Under the pieces are notes generated by a model. That model had not been told where the DNA came from. It worked only from the letters and a program-made list of their open reading frames with translations, and did not search any database. Positions 35,300 through 44,954 of a DNA stretch of 64,000 bases are shown here, piece after piece. Every line of letters begins with the position of its first letter. Within the stretch, counting starts at the first letter, position 1. Origin of the DNA: Ochrobactrum teleogrylli. GTDB taxonomy: Bacteria > Pseudomonadota > Alphaproteobacteria > Rhizobiales > Rhizobiaceae. The translations under genes and the position numbers were made by a program. The stretch is from positions 62,001 to 126,000 of the forward strand of contig NZ_VEWL01000005.1 of NCBI RefSeq assembly GCF_006376685.1. Direction: 5' to 3'.

Positions 35300-36379
35300 A
35301 TGTCCTCGGAAAACAAGCTCGACGGCCATAATGGCCTGACCTATGCGCAGGCAGGTGTCGATATCGATGCCGGCAACCTGATGGTTGAAAAGATCAAGCC
35401 ACTCGTGCGTTCGACGCGCCGTCCCGGTGCGGATGGCGAGATCGGCGGTTTCGGCGGCCTGTTCGATCTGAAAGCGGCAGGCTTCAAGGACCCGGTTCTG
35501 GTCGCCGCCAATGACGGCGTGGGCACCAAGTTGAAGATCGCCATCGACGCTGACAAGCACGACACCGTTGGTATCGACCTCGTCGCCATGTGCGTGAACG
35601 ATCTGGTTGTACAGGGTGCGGAGCCGCTTTTCTTCCTCGATTATTATGCCACCGGCAAGCTGTCGCCCGATCAGGGCGTGGACATCGTTGCAGGCATTGC
35701 CGAAGGCTGTCGTCAGGCTGGCTCGGCGCTGATCGGCGGCGAAACCGCTGAAATGCCCGGAATGTATCGCGACGGCGACTACGATCTCGCCGGTTTCGCC
35801 GTGGGCGCGGCAGAGCGCGACCGGCTGTTGCCGCGCGGCGATATTGCCGAAGGCGATATCATTCTTGGCCTCGCCTCTTCCGGCGTTCATTCCAACGGCT
35901 TTTCGCTGGTGCGCCGCATTGTTGAACTGTCCGGCCTCGGCTGGAAGTCCGATGCGCCATTCCAGCCGGGTTCGACGTTGGGTGAAGCGCTACTCACCCC
36001 GACCCGCATTTATGTGAAGCCGCTGCTTGCAGCCATCCGCGCTTCGGATGGTATCAAGGCGTTGGCGCATATCACCGGCGGCGGTTTCCCCGACAATATT
36101 CCGCGCGTTCTGCCTGAAGGTCTGGCTGCCGAAATCAATCTGACTGCGATTGCCGTACCGCCGGTCTTCTCCTGGCTTGCCAAAACCGGCGGCGTGGAGC
36201 CCAACGAAATGCTGCGCACCTTCAATTGCGGCATCGGCATGATCGCCGTCGTCACGCCTGAAAAGGTTGACGAAGTGGTCGCGGCCCTCGTTGCTGAAGG
36301 CGAACAGGTCGTCACGCTCGGTCGCATGATCGCACGCGAAAAGGACGGCGTCGTCTATAAGGGCACGCTCGCACTATGA
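35300..36379 (+). CDS. purM: Phosphoribosylformylglycinamidine cyclo-ligase
   Basis: AIR synthetase, step 5 of purine biosynthesis, cytosolic. The 359-aa product starts [20 protein letters not shown] with AGGAG 6 nt upstream; a GTG at 35270 would start inside the repeat element and is rejected. Family motifs are [27 protein letters not shown] and [10 protein letters not shown]. It overlaps purN by ATGA. The inserted repeat 30 bp upstream may lie between the promoter and gene. Confidence 0.96.
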   Translation: MSSENKLDGHNGLTYAQAGVDIDAGNLMVEKIKPLVRSTRRPGADGEIGGFGGLFDLKAAGFKDPVLVAANDGVGTKLKIAIDADKHDTVGIDLVAMCVNDLVVQGAEPLFFLDYYATGKLSPDQGVDIVAGIAEGCRQAGSALIGGETAEMPGMYRDGDYDLAGFAVGAAERDRLLPRGDIAEGDIILGLASSGVHSNGFSLVRRIVELSGLGWKSDAPFQPGSTLGEALLTPTRIYVKPLLAAIRASDGIKALAHITGGGFPDNIPRVLPEGLAAEINLTAIAVPPVFSWLAKTGGVEPNEMLRTFNCGIGMIAVVTPEKVDEVVAALVAEGEQVVTLGRMIAREKDGVVYKGTLAL

Positions 36380-36996
36380 GCCGCAAGCGGGCCGTTATTT
36401 TCATCTCGGGCGGCGGCTCCAATATGGAGGCGCTGATCCGGGCTGCGCAGGCGCCCGACTTCCCCGTTGAGATTGTGGCTGTCTTCTCCGACAAGGCAGA
36501 TGCAGGCGGCCTCGTGAAAGCGCAAGCCGCTGGCGTTGCCACACAAGTTTTCACGCGCAGTGATTTTGCGTCGAAGGAAGAGCATGAAGATGCGATCCTC
36601 GCCGCGCTGGCTGCGCTGAAGCCTGATTTCCTCTGCCTCGCTGGCTATATGCGGCTTCTGTCCGGGCGTTTTATCGCGCCCTATGAAGGACGCATCCTCA
36701 ACATCCACCCTTCCCTGCTGCCACTTTTTCCGGGCCTCCACACACATCAGCGCGCTATCGACGCCGGTGTGAAACTTGCAGGCTGCACCGTGCATCTTGT
36801 GACGGAAGGCATGGACGAAGGCCCCATTTTGGCTCAGGCTGCCGTGCCGGTCATCGACGGCGACACTGCCGACACGCTGGCAGCACGTGTTTTGAAAGCC
36901 GAACATCGGATTTATCCGCTCGTTCTGCGGCAGTTTGCGAATGGCCAGAAGGACGATGATGCGTCTCTAGCCGACGCGATGCTCGTGAGCGCCTGA
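36376..36996 (+). CDS. purN: Phosphoribosylglycinamide formyltransferase
   Basis: GAR transformylase, step 3 of purine biosynthesis, using 10-formyltetrahydrofolate. The 206-aa product has the [13 protein letters not shown] phosphate loop, the catalytic Asn and His in [16 protein letters not shown], and the Asp-containing [15 protein letters not shown]. It is translationally coupled to purM (ATGA at 36376-36379). Confidence 0.96.
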   Translation: MSRKRAVIFISGGGSNMEALIRAAQAPDFPVEIVAVFSDKADAGGLVKAQAAGVATQVFTRSDFASKEEHEDAILAALAALKPDFLCLAGYMRLLSGRFIAPYEGRILNIHPSLLPLFPGLHTHQRAIDAGVKLAGCTVHLVTEGMDEGPILAQAAVPVIDGDTADTLAARVLKAEHRIYPLVLRQFANGQKDDDASLADAMLVSA

Positions 36997-37182
36997 GGGC
37001 GCTTCCGCGCATATGCGCGACAAATTCATCACACCCCAAGTTTTTTGTTAATAAAACTTTAATTTCCCGCAAAAAGCTCTAATTCAGATTTGTAACGGAA
37101 CTTGCTTCGGCAATCCCCGTTATTGAGACGAGCCTATGCAGCCCCGTCTCTTTCAATATGTGTTCAAGAAGAGGACAAGATC

Positions 37183-37707
37183 ATGTCTCTCCGTTTTTCG
37201 ACTTCCTTCCTGTCCGCAATGGCCGTCATCTCCGGCATTGCTGTCACCGCTCCCGCCATCGCGGCAGACTTCGTAGCTCCTCCCGCTTCGGGTCGCACGC
37301 AGCCGCGTTCGGAAGTCGGCACCCTGACCTGCGACATTTCCCCGGCGATCGGTGTGATCATCGGCAGCCAGCAGGAGGTTGATTGTGTGTTCCGCCCTGC
37401 GCGCCGTGGTAATCCTTTGGAACATTACACCGGAACGATCACCAAGCTCGGCGTTGACGTCGGCTTTATCAATGGCGGCACTGTCGCCTGGGCCGTCTGG
37501 GCTCCGACCGTTCGTCCGGAAGGCGCACTCAAGGGCCGTTATGTCGGCGCTTCGGCCAATGCAGCCATCGGCATCGGTTTCGGCACGAACATCCTGACGG
37601 GTGGTTCTTGGAAGACGATTTCGCTGCAGCCGATTTCGGTTCAGGGCCAGCGTGGCCTCAATGCAGCTGTTGGTGTGTCCAAGCTGAAGCTGAACTACGC
37701 CGGTTAA
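37183..37707 (+). CDS. Exported DUF992 protein
   Basis: A 174-aa exported protein with a signal peptide cleaved near AIA-ADF and GAGGA upstream of the ATG. The mature part has GTLTCDISPAIGVIIGSQQEVDCVFRP and a glycine-rich second half, matching the DUF992 family of alphaproteobacteria. Two cysteines may form a disulfide. Function unknown. It is followed by a strong terminator. Confidence 0.87.
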   Translation: MSLRFSTSFLSAMAVISGIAVTAPAIAADFVAPPASGRTQPRSEVGTLTCDISPAIGVIIGSQQEVDCVFRPARRGNPLEHYTGTITKLGVDVGFINGGTVAWAVWAPTVRPEGALKGRYVGASANAAIGIGFGTNILTGGSWKTISLQPISVQGQRGLNAAVGVSKLKLNYAG

Positions 37708-37726
37708 TCGTTAGCCTGCTTTACGG

Positions 37727-37762
37727 AAAAGCCGCGCCGAAGACATTCGGCGCGGCTTTTTA
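37727..37762. terminator. Bidirectional terminator
   Basis: AAAAGCCGCGCCGAA and TTCGGCGCGGCTTTT make a 15-bp stem with a GACA loop. It lies between the DUF992 gene and the convergent molybdoenzyme gene. Confidence 0.88.
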
Positions 37763-39880
37763 TTACGCAAGTTTTCTGATCCAGATCTTTGTGTCATGCA
37801 CCGCCAGACCGCCATAAGGAGCGGCGGGCTCGGCACCGAGCAGCGTATTGATCCCCTCGCCGCGCTCGAATGACGTGTTTGGAAAAATGCCTTCCGACAC
37901 CACCACACCGCGTTTTTGACCAGCGCGAAGCACGGCGTGCAGCACCACTTCGCCGCGATGATTGCCGATCTCGATCCGTTCGCCATCGGCAATGCCAAGT
38001 TCCGCCGCGTCGTCTGGATGAATCAGCAGTTCCGGGCGGATTTCCTTGGCCATAGAGGTCTGCGTTTCGGCAAAAGTCGAGTTCAGGAAATTATGCGCCG
38101 GTGATGTCGCGAGCCGGAACGGATGCTCGGCATCCGCCACCTCAATGACTTCCCAATAATCCGGGAATTCCGGGATCGAGTGGAACTCGCCTTGCAGGCC
38201 CATGACTTCCGGCGGACGGTCCGGTGCAGGACTACCCGTCCAGTCAGGACGGAAGCGGAATTTGCCATCGGGCCATTTGAAGCCGTTGATGTAATGCGCT
38301 TCCTCGAAAGGCGGTTGCTTGTCCACAAAACGCCGATCTTTCAGTTCGTCGAAATGCGGCAGATCGCTGTTGGCGTTCATATTGTCAATCAGCGTGCGCT
38401 CATCGACAGAAAAGCCCGGAAGGTGGCCAACGCCGAGCCGCTTGGCCAGTTCGTTGATGACGAAAATATTCGGTCGCGCCTCGGCTAAAGGTTCGATTAG
38501 CTTTGGCCCAAGCACGACGTGCTGCTGGCCGCCGCCGCGATATATATCGTCATGTTCCAGGAATGTGGTGGCAGGCAGCACGACATCGGCCATCTTGGCC
38601 GTATCCGTCATGAACTGCTCGTGCACGGTGACGAACAGGTCCTCGCGCGCGAAACCTTTGCGGACAAGACGCTGTTCCGGTGTCACATTCATCGGATTGG
38701 TGTTCTGGATGAGCATCGCCATGACGGGCGGGCCGTCATAAAGCGCCTCGCGATCGCCGGTGAGAACGCGCCCGATCTTCGACTGGTCGAGGAAGCGGAT
38801 GGTCTTATCCTGCATCGCCCGGCCTTCAATCTCGCGCTTGTCGAACTTGAAAATATGCGCGTTGGAGTGAAACGCGCCGCCGCCTTCATAAAGGAATGCC
38901 CCGGTCACACAAGCGATAGAAGCTGCGGCATGCATATTCACCGCGCCATTGCGCTGCCGCGTGAAGCCATAGCCAAGGCGGAAATAGGTCCGCTTGGTCT
39001 TGCCGACCAGATGCGCGAAGGCTTCGATTTCCTCAACCGTCAGACCGGTGATGGCAGAGGCCCATTCCGGCGTACGGGTTGCCAGATGCGCTTCCAGCCC
39101 CTTCGGGTCATCGGTGTAGCGCTCCAGATAATCCCAATCGGCGAGGCCGTCGCGGAACAGCACATGCATGACGGCGCAAGCAAAGGCGCCATCCGTACCG
39201 GGCTTGAGTACGATGCCCATATCGGCCTGTCGCACGGTCGCATTGGCATAAATGTCGATGACGACGATCTTTGCACCACGCTCTTTGCGCGCACGCACGG
39301 CGTGGGTCATGACATTAACCTGCGTGGCGGCGGCATTGGTGCCCCAGATTACCACCACGTCAGCCTTGCTCATCTCGCGCGGGTCCGGGCCGATCAGGCT
39401 ACCAGTTCCGGCGAAATAGCCCGTCCAGGCCATATTGGTGCAAAAACTGTCGAACTGATTGGAATAGCGCTTCGCGAAGCGAAGACGGTTGATGGAATCG
39501 CGCTGAACAAGCCCCATCGTGCCAGCATAATAATAAGGCCAGACGCTTTCGCTGCCATATTCGGCTTCGGCTTTCAAAAACCGCTCGGCAATCAGATCAA
39601 GCGCCGCTTCCCAGGACGCCTGTTTCCATTCGCCCGCGCCCTTAGCGCCGGAGCGTATCAAAGGGTGTTTCAGGCGATCCGGATGATGAACGCGTTCGGC
39701 ATAGCGCGCCACCTTGGCGCAGATGACCCCCGCAGTATAGCTGTTGTCCTTCGAACCGCGCACACGACCGATGGTGCGCTCGTCCAGAAGCTCGACGTCG
39801 AGCGCACAGGTGGACGGGCAGTCATGCGGGCAAGCCGAATGACCGATCTTGATATTGGATATGGAAACTTGCTCGTTCAT
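37763..39880 (-). CDS. Molybdopterin oxidoreductase (DMSO reductase family)
   Basis: A 705-aa molybdoenzyme of the DMSO-reductase family. A [4Fe-4S] motif Cys17-x3-Cys21-x3-Cys25-x28-Cys54 (HSACPHDCPSTC and GVICAKV) is at the N-terminus, followed by the Mo-bis-MGD domains and a C-terminal MoCo-binding domain (LGIADGERIEIGNHRGEV). There is no twin-arginine signal, so it is cytoplasmic. No iron-sulfur or membrane partner gene is adjacent. The substrate is unknown; assimilatory nitrate reductase, formate dehydrogenase-like and thiosulfate-type relatives exist. Confidence 0.9.
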   Translation of the reverse strand: MNEQVSISNIKIGHSACPHDCPSTCALDVELLDERTIGRVRGSKDNSYTAGVICAKVARYAERVHHPDRLKHPLIRSGAKGAGEWKQASWEAALDLIAERFLKAEAEYGSESVWPYYYAGTMGLVQRDSINRLRFAKRYSNQFDSFCTNMAWTGYFAGTGSLIGPDPREMSKADVVVIWGTNAAATQVNVMTHAVRARKERGAKIVVIDIYANATVRQADMGIVLKPGTDGAFACAVMHVLFRDGLADWDYLERYTDDPKGLEAHLATRTPEWASAITGLTVEEIEAFAHLVGKTKRTYFRLGYGFTRQRNGAVNMHAAASIACVTGAFLYEGGGAFHSNAHIFKFDKREIEGRAMQDKTIRFLDQSKIGRVLTGDREALYDGPPVMAMLIQNTNPMNVTPEQRLVRKGFAREDLFVTVHEQFMTDTAKMADVVLPATTFLEHDDIYRGGGQQHVVLGPKLIEPLAEARPNIFVINELAKRLGVGHLPGFSVDERTLIDNMNANSDLPHFDELKDRRFVDKQPPFEEAHYINGFKWPDGKFRFRPDWTGSPAPDRPPEVMGLQGEFHSIPEFPDYWEVIEVADAEHPFRLATSPAHNFLNSTFAETQTSMAKEIRPELLIHPDDAAELGIADGERIEIGNHRGEVVLHAVLRAGQKRGVVVSEGIFPNTSFERGEGINTLLGAEPAAPYGGLAVHDTKIWIRKLA

Positions 39881-39936
39881 ATTTCTTTATTACCGCAAGC
39901 GCTCACACGGTGAAATATGTTTTCGACAGAGAGTTG

Positions 39937-40782
39937 CTAAGAGAGGCGAAGCGTAATCGCCCCCAGAACGATGAGTGCTGCTGCCGCAAAGCGGGGAAGC
40001 CCCACCTTTTCTTTCAGCACGACCGCAGAAATGATCATGCCGAACAGGATGGCGGTTTCACGCAAGGCCGCCACCACGGCAATCGGCGCCATGGTCATCG
40101 CCCAGAGTGCCAGCCCGTAGGAACCGAGCGTCCCCACGCCGCCGATCAGCGCCGGACGCCAGCGATTGCGCATATAGCTGATAAAACGGTCGGGCTCGCG
40201 ATAGAGCGCCCAGCCCGCCAACGGCACGGCATTGATGACAAACAGCCACAATGTATAGGAAAGCGGCGCACCCGACGCCCGCACGCCAAGACCGTCGATG
40301 ATGGTGTAACCGGCAATAAACCCGGCATTGGTCAGCGCCAGAATGGCCGTGCGACTGGAGGTGCCGCGATTGCGCCGCCTTGCTTCCAGCGCCATGGCCA
40401 GCACGCCCGAACAGATGAACACAATGCCGAGCCAGCTCTTCCAGCCCATGACCTCGCCCACCAGCGGCGCGCTGACCAGCGCAACGAGCAAAGGCGGCGT
40501 GCCGCGCATGATGGGATAGGCCTCGCTCATATCGCCGGATTTATAGGCCGCCGCCACCAGCGACATATAGAAAGTCTGGGTGACGGTCGACATCAGTATA
40601 TAGACCCAGCTGACCGCATTCGGCATCGGCAAAAATGGCACGATGAACAAGGCGATGAAACCGGCAGCGCCGGTCACGCTGGCGGCAGCGAAAAACTTGT
40701 CGCCGCTGCTTTTGACGATGGCGTTCCAGCTCGCGTGAAGAAACGCGCCAAACAGGACGATCAGAAGGACGCCACCGGACAT
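39937..40782 (-). CDS. EamA-family (DMT superfamily) transporter
   Basis: A 281-aa integral membrane protein with about ten hydrophobic segments in two EamA repeats. Segments include GGVLLIVLFGAFLHASWNAI at the start and ETAILFGMIISAVVLKEKVG near the end, the latter being the conserved end-of-repeat motif. Substrate unknown; the family exports metabolites or amino acids. It lies 56 bp upstream of the molybdoenzyme gene on the same strand and could be co-transcribed with it. Confidence 0.87.
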   Translation of the reverse strand: MSGGVLLIVLFGAFLHASWNAIVKSSGDKFFAAASVTGAAGFIALFIVPFLPMPNAVSWVYILMSTVTQTFYMSLVAAAYKSGDMSEAYPIMRGTPPLLVALVSAPLVGEVMGWKSWLGIVFICSGVLAMALEARRRNRGTSSRTAILALTNAGFIAGYTIIDGLGVRASGAPLSYTLWLFVINAVPLAGWALYREPDRFISYMRNRWRPALIGGVGTLGSYGLALWAMTMAPIAVVAALRETAILFGMIISAVVLKEKVGLPRFAAAALIVLGAITLRLS

Positions 40783-40906
40783 TGCAAGCTCGACTCAGGT
40801 GAAGATGCGGTTGGTGACCGCTGTATGTCACATTTATGACAGTCGTGGCGAATCGGAAATTGGTATCCTCTTGCCGAAAGCGGAAAGCCGTGAAACAAGC
40901 GCGATC

Positions 40907-41779
40907 ATGAATTATCGTCACGCCTATCACGCCGGAAATTTCGCGGATGTCGTCAAACACGTCATCCTCGCCCGTATCATCGACTATCTGAAGCGCAAGG
41001 ATCAGGCCTTTCGCGTCATCGACACCCATGCGGGCATCGGACTTTACGACCTGAAAAGCGTCGAAGCGGGTAAGACCGGCGAATGGACGGGTGGCATTCA
41101 CCGTGTCATCGAAGCGGTCGAAAAAGGCCAGATCGAACCGGCAGTGCTGGAACTGCTCACGCCTTATCTCGATGCGGTGCGGGCGGTGAACGCGGACGGA
41201 AAACTCCGCCACTATCCTGGTTCGCCTTATGTGACGCGGCATTTGTTGCGCAAGCAGGACCGCCTGTCAGCGCTGGAACTGCACCCGCAGGATGCGGCCA
41301 AACTGGCAAAGCGCTTCGACGGCGATTATCAGGTGCGCGTCATTGAACTCGACGGCTGGCTGGCGCTTGGCGCGCATCTGCCGCCAAAGGAAAAACGCGG
41401 CCTCGTGCTGGTTGATCCGCCGTTCGAAATTGAAGGCGAATTCGACCGTATGGTGGATGGTCTCGCCAAGGCGCACAAGCGCTTCGGCGGCGGCACTTAT
41501 GCGCTGTGGTATCCGGTGAAGGACCGCAAGGAAACCGAGCGCTTCGCCAAGCGGCTTCATGAAACCGGGATTCCGAAGATCATGCAGATCGAGCTGGCGA
41601 TTCGCCCGCCCTCATCCGAGCCGCGCCTCGATGGCACCGGTATGATTGTCGTGAATCCGCCCTATACACTCGAAAGTGAGATGCAAACCGTGCTTCCCAG
41701 CCTTACGAAACTGCTGGCCGAAGAAAAGGGTAGCAATTTCAGTGTTCGGTGGATACGCGGCGAGACGGATCGCTCTTGA
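40907..41779 (+). CDS. rlmJ: 23S rRNA (adenine(2030)-N(6))-methyltransferase
   Basis: A 290-aa SAM-dependent methyltransferase, starting MNYRHAYHAGNFADVVKHVI as in RlmJ. It methylates A2030 of 23S rRNA. The SAM motif region is DTHAGIGLYDL, and the catalytic motif IV is VDPPFE, a variant of DPPY/F. The upstream frame from 40799 is not conserved in style, and no good ribosome site decides the start. It is divergent from the EamA gene. Confidence 0.92.
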   Translation: MNYRHAYHAGNFADVVKHVILARIIDYLKRKDQAFRVIDTHAGIGLYDLKSVEAGKTGEWTGGIHRVIEAVEKGQIEPAVLELLTPYLDAVRAVNADGKLRHYPGSPYVTRHLLRKQDRLSALELHPQDAAKLAKRFDGDYQVRVIELDGWLALGAHLPPKEKRGLVLVDPPFEIEGEFDRMVDGLAKAHKRFGGGTYALWYPVKDRKETERFAKRLHETGIPKIMQIELAIRPPSSEPRLDGTGMIVVNPPYTLESEMQTVLPSLTKLLAEEKGSNFSVRWIRGETDRS

Positions 41780-41878
41780 CCGCTGCCGCGTGCTGAAAGA
41801 AACTGCGCGAAGCAAAGCTTCGGCTATCACAGACATAAGCGCGCGCTTCGCGTTCGCATTTTGGGACAGGATAGAGAC

Positions 41879-42355
41879 ATGCAACTTACCTCGGGCAAAC
41901 TGGATCGCTTCGGTCGCTTTTCGCGGGCCGCCCTCTTCGCCGCCTCCGTCCTGCCGGTGACTTTTGCAGCCCTGCCCGCCAACGCTGCCGATTATCTTCA
42001 GTCTGCACCAGCCGTGGTCGATAACACCGTCTGCAACCAGCAGAGCGTGCTGCGCTCGGTGGTCTCGCGTTTCGGCTATCAGGTGCGCCACGTTCCCGAA
42101 CTGCCGCAAGTCGGCATTTCAGCGATGAGCGATGTTCAGCTGACCCGTTATGAGCCGAAGACCAACCCGGCAGAAATCGAACGCACCTATTGCAAGGCCA
42201 CTGCCGTGTTAAGCGACGGCCAATACCGTTCCGTCTGGTATCTAGTCGAAGAAGGTCAGGGTTTTGCATCGGTCGGTCGCAACGTGGAATTCTGCGTTGA
42301 AGGCTTCGACCGCTGGTATGTCTACGACGCGCCAAGCTGCCGCGTCCTCCGCTGA
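41879..42355 (+). CDS. Exported protein of unknown function
   Basis: A 158-aa protein with a long signal peptide starting MQLTSGKLDRFGRFSRAALF and cleaved near ANA-ADY. The mature part has four visible cysteines (DNTVCNQQ, RTYCKAT, VEFCVEG, SCRVLR) and a compact C-terminus, suggesting a disulfide-bonded periplasmic protein. It is 16 bp upstream of the RNase T2 gene and reads the same way, so the pair is probably one transcript. Family not recognised. Confidence 0.72.
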   Translation: MQLTSGKLDRFGRFSRAALFAASVLPVTFAALPANAADYLQSAPAVVDNTVCNQQSVLRSVVSRFGYQVRHVPELPQVGISAMSDVQLTRYEPKTNPAEIERTYCKATAVLSDGQYRSVWYLVEEGQGFASVGRNVEFCVEGFDRWYVYDAPSCRVLR

Positions 42356-42371
42356 CCTGACCGGAGGTTCC

Positions 42372-43067
42372 ATGCTGCGAAGACTGGCGGCTGTCCCAAG
42401 CGCTTTGCTTTCGATTGCCCTGATGGCGACGACAATATTGTCGGGTGCAGCTCTTGCTGACGACCAGGACAATGGCGATGTGCCCGGCGATTTCGACTTC
42501 TATGTGCTGTCGCTTTCTTGGTCACCGAGCTATTGCGCGTCGGAAGGCCGTCGCGCCAACAAGCAGCAATGCAACAACCAGCGCCCTTTCGGCTTCGTCG
42601 CCCATGGTCTCTGGCCCCAAAATGAATGGGGCTATCCGGCCAATTGCCAGCTCGACAATGTGCGCAGCCGCGGCGGTTATGTTCCGCGTCAGATTATTTC
42701 CAGCCTGTCGGACATCATGCCGGCCGCTGGATTGATAGGCCATGAATGGCGCAAGCACGGAAGCTGCTCGGGTCTGTCCCAGAGCGATTATTTCGACACG
42801 CTGCGCAACGCCTATGAGCAGGTCAATATTCCGCCCAGCCTTCGCAATGTAAGCGGTGACCGCCGGGTTGACCCGATGCTGGTCGAAAAAGCCTTTCTTG
42901 CAGCCAATCCGGGCATGAAGGCCAGCGGCATTTCTGTCACCTGCCAGCGCAATTATCTTCAGGAAGTGCGCATCTGCATGACGAAGGATCTCCAATATCG
43001 CGCCTGCCAGGAGGTTAATAATAACGCCTGCCGCAGCCGTTCGGTCATGATGCCGGCAACCCAATAA
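42372..43067 (+). CDS. Exported ribonuclease T2
   Basis: A 231-aa RNase T2 family endoribonuclease. The signal peptide ends near ALA-DDQ. Both active-site segments are intact: CAS-I FVAHGLWPQ (His78) and CAS-II GHEWRKHGSC (His124, Glu125, Lys128, His129). Six or more cysteines are available for disulfides. It cuts RNA through 2',3'-cyclic phosphates and acts in the periplasm or outside the cell. GGAGG lies 4 nt before the ATG. Confidence 0.9.
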   Translation: MLRRLAAVPSALLSIALMATTILSGAALADDQDNGDVPGDFDFYVLSLSWSPSYCASEGRRANKQQCNNQRPFGFVAHGLWPQNEWGYPANCQLDNVRSRGGYVPRQIISSLSDIMPAAGLIGHEWRKHGSCSGLSQSDYFDTLRNAYEQVNIPPSLRNVSGDRRVDPMLVEKAFLAANPGMKASGISVTCQRNYLQEVRICMTKDLQYRACQEVNNNACRSRSVMMPATQ

Positions 43068-43089
43068 TCTTCATTCTCAGGAATCAAAT

Positions 43090-43689
43090 ATGACGCAGAT
43101 TCTCTATTCACCCGCCTCGCCTTACAGCGCGAAGGTGCGCATGGCCGCGCATTATGCAGGCGTCCCTTTTGAAAGCGTGGTCGTGAACACGTCGGCGGAG
43201 CCGGAGAACCTCATCAACGCCAATCCACTTGGCAAGATTCCAACCCTTGTTACCGATGACGGCAAGGCGGTGTTCGACAGCCGCGCCATCACCCAATATC
43301 TGAACCGCGTTTCCGGCAACAAGCTTTTCCCGCGCAATGCGGAAAAGCGCACCGATGCCGAGCGTTATGAAGCTATTGCCGATGGTCTGGCCGACGTTCT
43401 GCTCGCGCATGTCTATGAACGCCGCCTGCGGCCGGAAGATAAGATCCACCAGCCATGGCTGGATCTGCAATGGCGCAAGGCCGAGCGCGCGCTCGACCTG
43501 CTCAATGAGGCCCCGCCGCGTCTGGCGGGCAAGCTGCATGCGGGCCATATCGCCGTCGCTGCTGTGCTGGGCTATCTCGCGCTGCGCTTCGATGGCAAAT
43601 GGGAACGTGGACGTCCGAAGCTGAAGCGCTGGATCAAGCGTTATCAGGAACTGCATCCGGAACTGGCGGCTTTGCTGCCGCAAGGCTAA
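43090..43689 (+). CDS. Glutathione S-transferase family protein
   Basis: A 199-aa protein with a thioredoxin-like N-terminal domain (ILYSPASPYSAKVRMAAHYA, NPLGKIPTLVTDDGKAVFDS with the Gly-Lys-Ile-Pro cis-proline) and a helical C-terminal domain (residues about 85-195). Ser at SPASPYSAK may serve as the catalytic position in place of Tyr or Cys. Substrate unknown. It is 22 bp downstream of the RNase T2 gene and ends in a strong terminator. Confidence 0.88.
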   Translation: MTQILYSPASPYSAKVRMAAHYAGVPFESVVVNTSAEPENLINANPLGKIPTLVTDDGKAVFDSRAITQYLNRVSGNKLFPRNAEKRTDAERYEAIADGLADVLLAHVYERRLRPEDKIHQPWLDLQWRKAERALDLLNEAPPRLAGKLHAGHIAVAAVLGYLALRFDGKWERGRPKLKRWIKRYQELHPELAALLPQG

Positions 43690-43706
43690 GTTCTGCGCCA
43701 AGCTTT

Positions 43707-43746
43707 CAAACGCCCCGGATGGCAGCCGCTATCCGGGGCGTTTGTA
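43707..43746. terminator. Bidirectional terminator
   Basis: CAAACGCCCCGGAT and ATCCGGGGCGTTTG form a 14-bp stem with a 10-nt loop between the GST gene and the end of ampC. Confidence 0.85.
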
Positions 43747-43756
43747 TTTTCAGCGA

Positions 43757-44929
43757 TTATTGATTGCCGTCCAGCGCCTTCAGAATGCGGTAACCGGCCT
43801 TGATCCGCGCCTCATTGGGATAATTGCGGTTTGCAAGCATCACAATGCCGATCTTTTTGCCCGGCACAAAGGCCACATAGGCCCCGAAACCGCCGGTCGA
43901 ACCGGTCTTGTTGAGCAGCATGTCATCCGACGGCTGCAAAGGTGGGTCGAGCTTTTCGATTTTGTGCGATTTCATCGCCATATCGGAGGTGTTGCCGCCG
44001 AGCAGCCTTTTCAGGCTCAGAGGATAGGCGTAACGCTCCCAGCCAAGGCTCTGTGTCATGTCGCCAACCTTGTAATAGCCGGTATGCGTGGCCGCTACGG
44101 CCTTTTGCATCGGCTGATCAAGCGATGTGCTGTCCATATTCAACTGAACGAAACGGATCAGGTCCGGCGCAGTGGTCTTGATTCCATAAGCCTGCGCGTC
44201 GAAGGCGCCGGGAGACACGCGGATCGGCTTGTTGGCTTTCGAATAACCATAGGCGTAATTCTTCATCTGGCTTTCAGGCACCTGGATGAATGTGTGCTTC
44301 AGGCCGAAGGCCGGAATGAGCCTTGTTTCCATCACCTTGTCGAAGGGCTCGCCCATGCTTTGAGCGGCGAGATAACCAAACAGACCGATACTCGGATTTG
44401 AATAGCGGCGCTGCGTGCCCGCAGGATAATCCGGCTTCCAATTCCTGAAATAGTCGATCATCGTCTTGTGGTCGGTGACACTGTCTGGAAATTGCAGGGG
44501 CAAACCGCCAGCAGTGTAGGTGCCAAGATCAAGCATCGAGACCTTGTCGAAGCTGCTACCTGCCAGTTTGGGAGCGTATTTCGTCGCCGTGTCCCCCGGT
44601 TTAAACGCACCCTCCGCAAGCCCCAACCCGCCGAGCGTCGCGGTAAAGGTTTTGGAGACGGAACCAATCTCGAAGATCGTGTCTTCGGTCACCTTCTGTC
44701 CGCTTTCCTTAGAGGCGACGCCATAGCCGAAAAAGTAGGTCTCGCCACCCGCCGTAACGGCGACAGCCATTCCGGGAATCTTGTGTTCGGCCATGACAGG
44801 CTTGATCGTTTCATCGACCAGATGCCTGATTTCTTTCTCGCTCGGCGCGTTTGCGGCCTGTGCGGAGACACTGGTCAACAGGCTGGCGACGGCAGTTATG
44901 CTCAAGGCGGAAACGGTAGTTTTTCTCAT
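43757..44929 (-). CDS. ampC: Class C beta-lactamase (OCH type)
   Basis: A 390-aa chromosomal AmpC enzyme of Ochrobactrum. Signal peptide MRKTTVSALSITAVASLL, cleaved near AQA-ANA. Active-site motifs are intact: Ser90-Val-Ser-Lys93 (nucleophile), Tyr176-Ser-Asn178 and Lys341-Thr-Gly343. It hydrolyses cephalosporins and penicillins in the periplasm and explains the intrinsic resistance of this group. Length and sequence fit the OCH family, and divergent ampR means it is inducible. The leader holds a strong hairpin 26-68 nt before the start codon. Confidence 0.97.
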   Translation of the reverse strand: MRKTTVSALSITAVASLLTSVSAQAANAPSEKEIRHLVDETIKPVMAEHKIPGMAVAVTAGGETYFFGYGVASKESGQKVTEDTIFEIGSVSKTFTATLGGLGLAEGAFKPGDTATKYAPKLAGSSFDKVSMLDLGTYTAGGLPLQFPDSVTDHKTMIDYFRNWKPDYPAGTQRRYSNPSIGLFGYLAAQSMGEPFDKVMETRLIPAFGLKHTFIQVPESQMKNYAYGYSKANKPIRVSPGAFDAQAYGIKTTAPDLIRFVQLNMDSTSLDQPMQKAVAATHTGYYKVGDMTQSLGWERYAYPLSLKRLLGGNTSDMAMKSHKIEKLDPPLQPSDDMLLNKTGSTGGFGAYVAFVPGKKIGIVMLANRNYPNEARIKAGYRILKALDGNQ

Positions 44930-44954
44930 GACTTATACGCAATCCTCATTGTGA

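Noticed and set aside
38519..39913. 464-codon frame antisense to the molybdoenzyme
   Set aside because: Shadow; the minus-strand gene has the full Fe-S and cofactor motifs.
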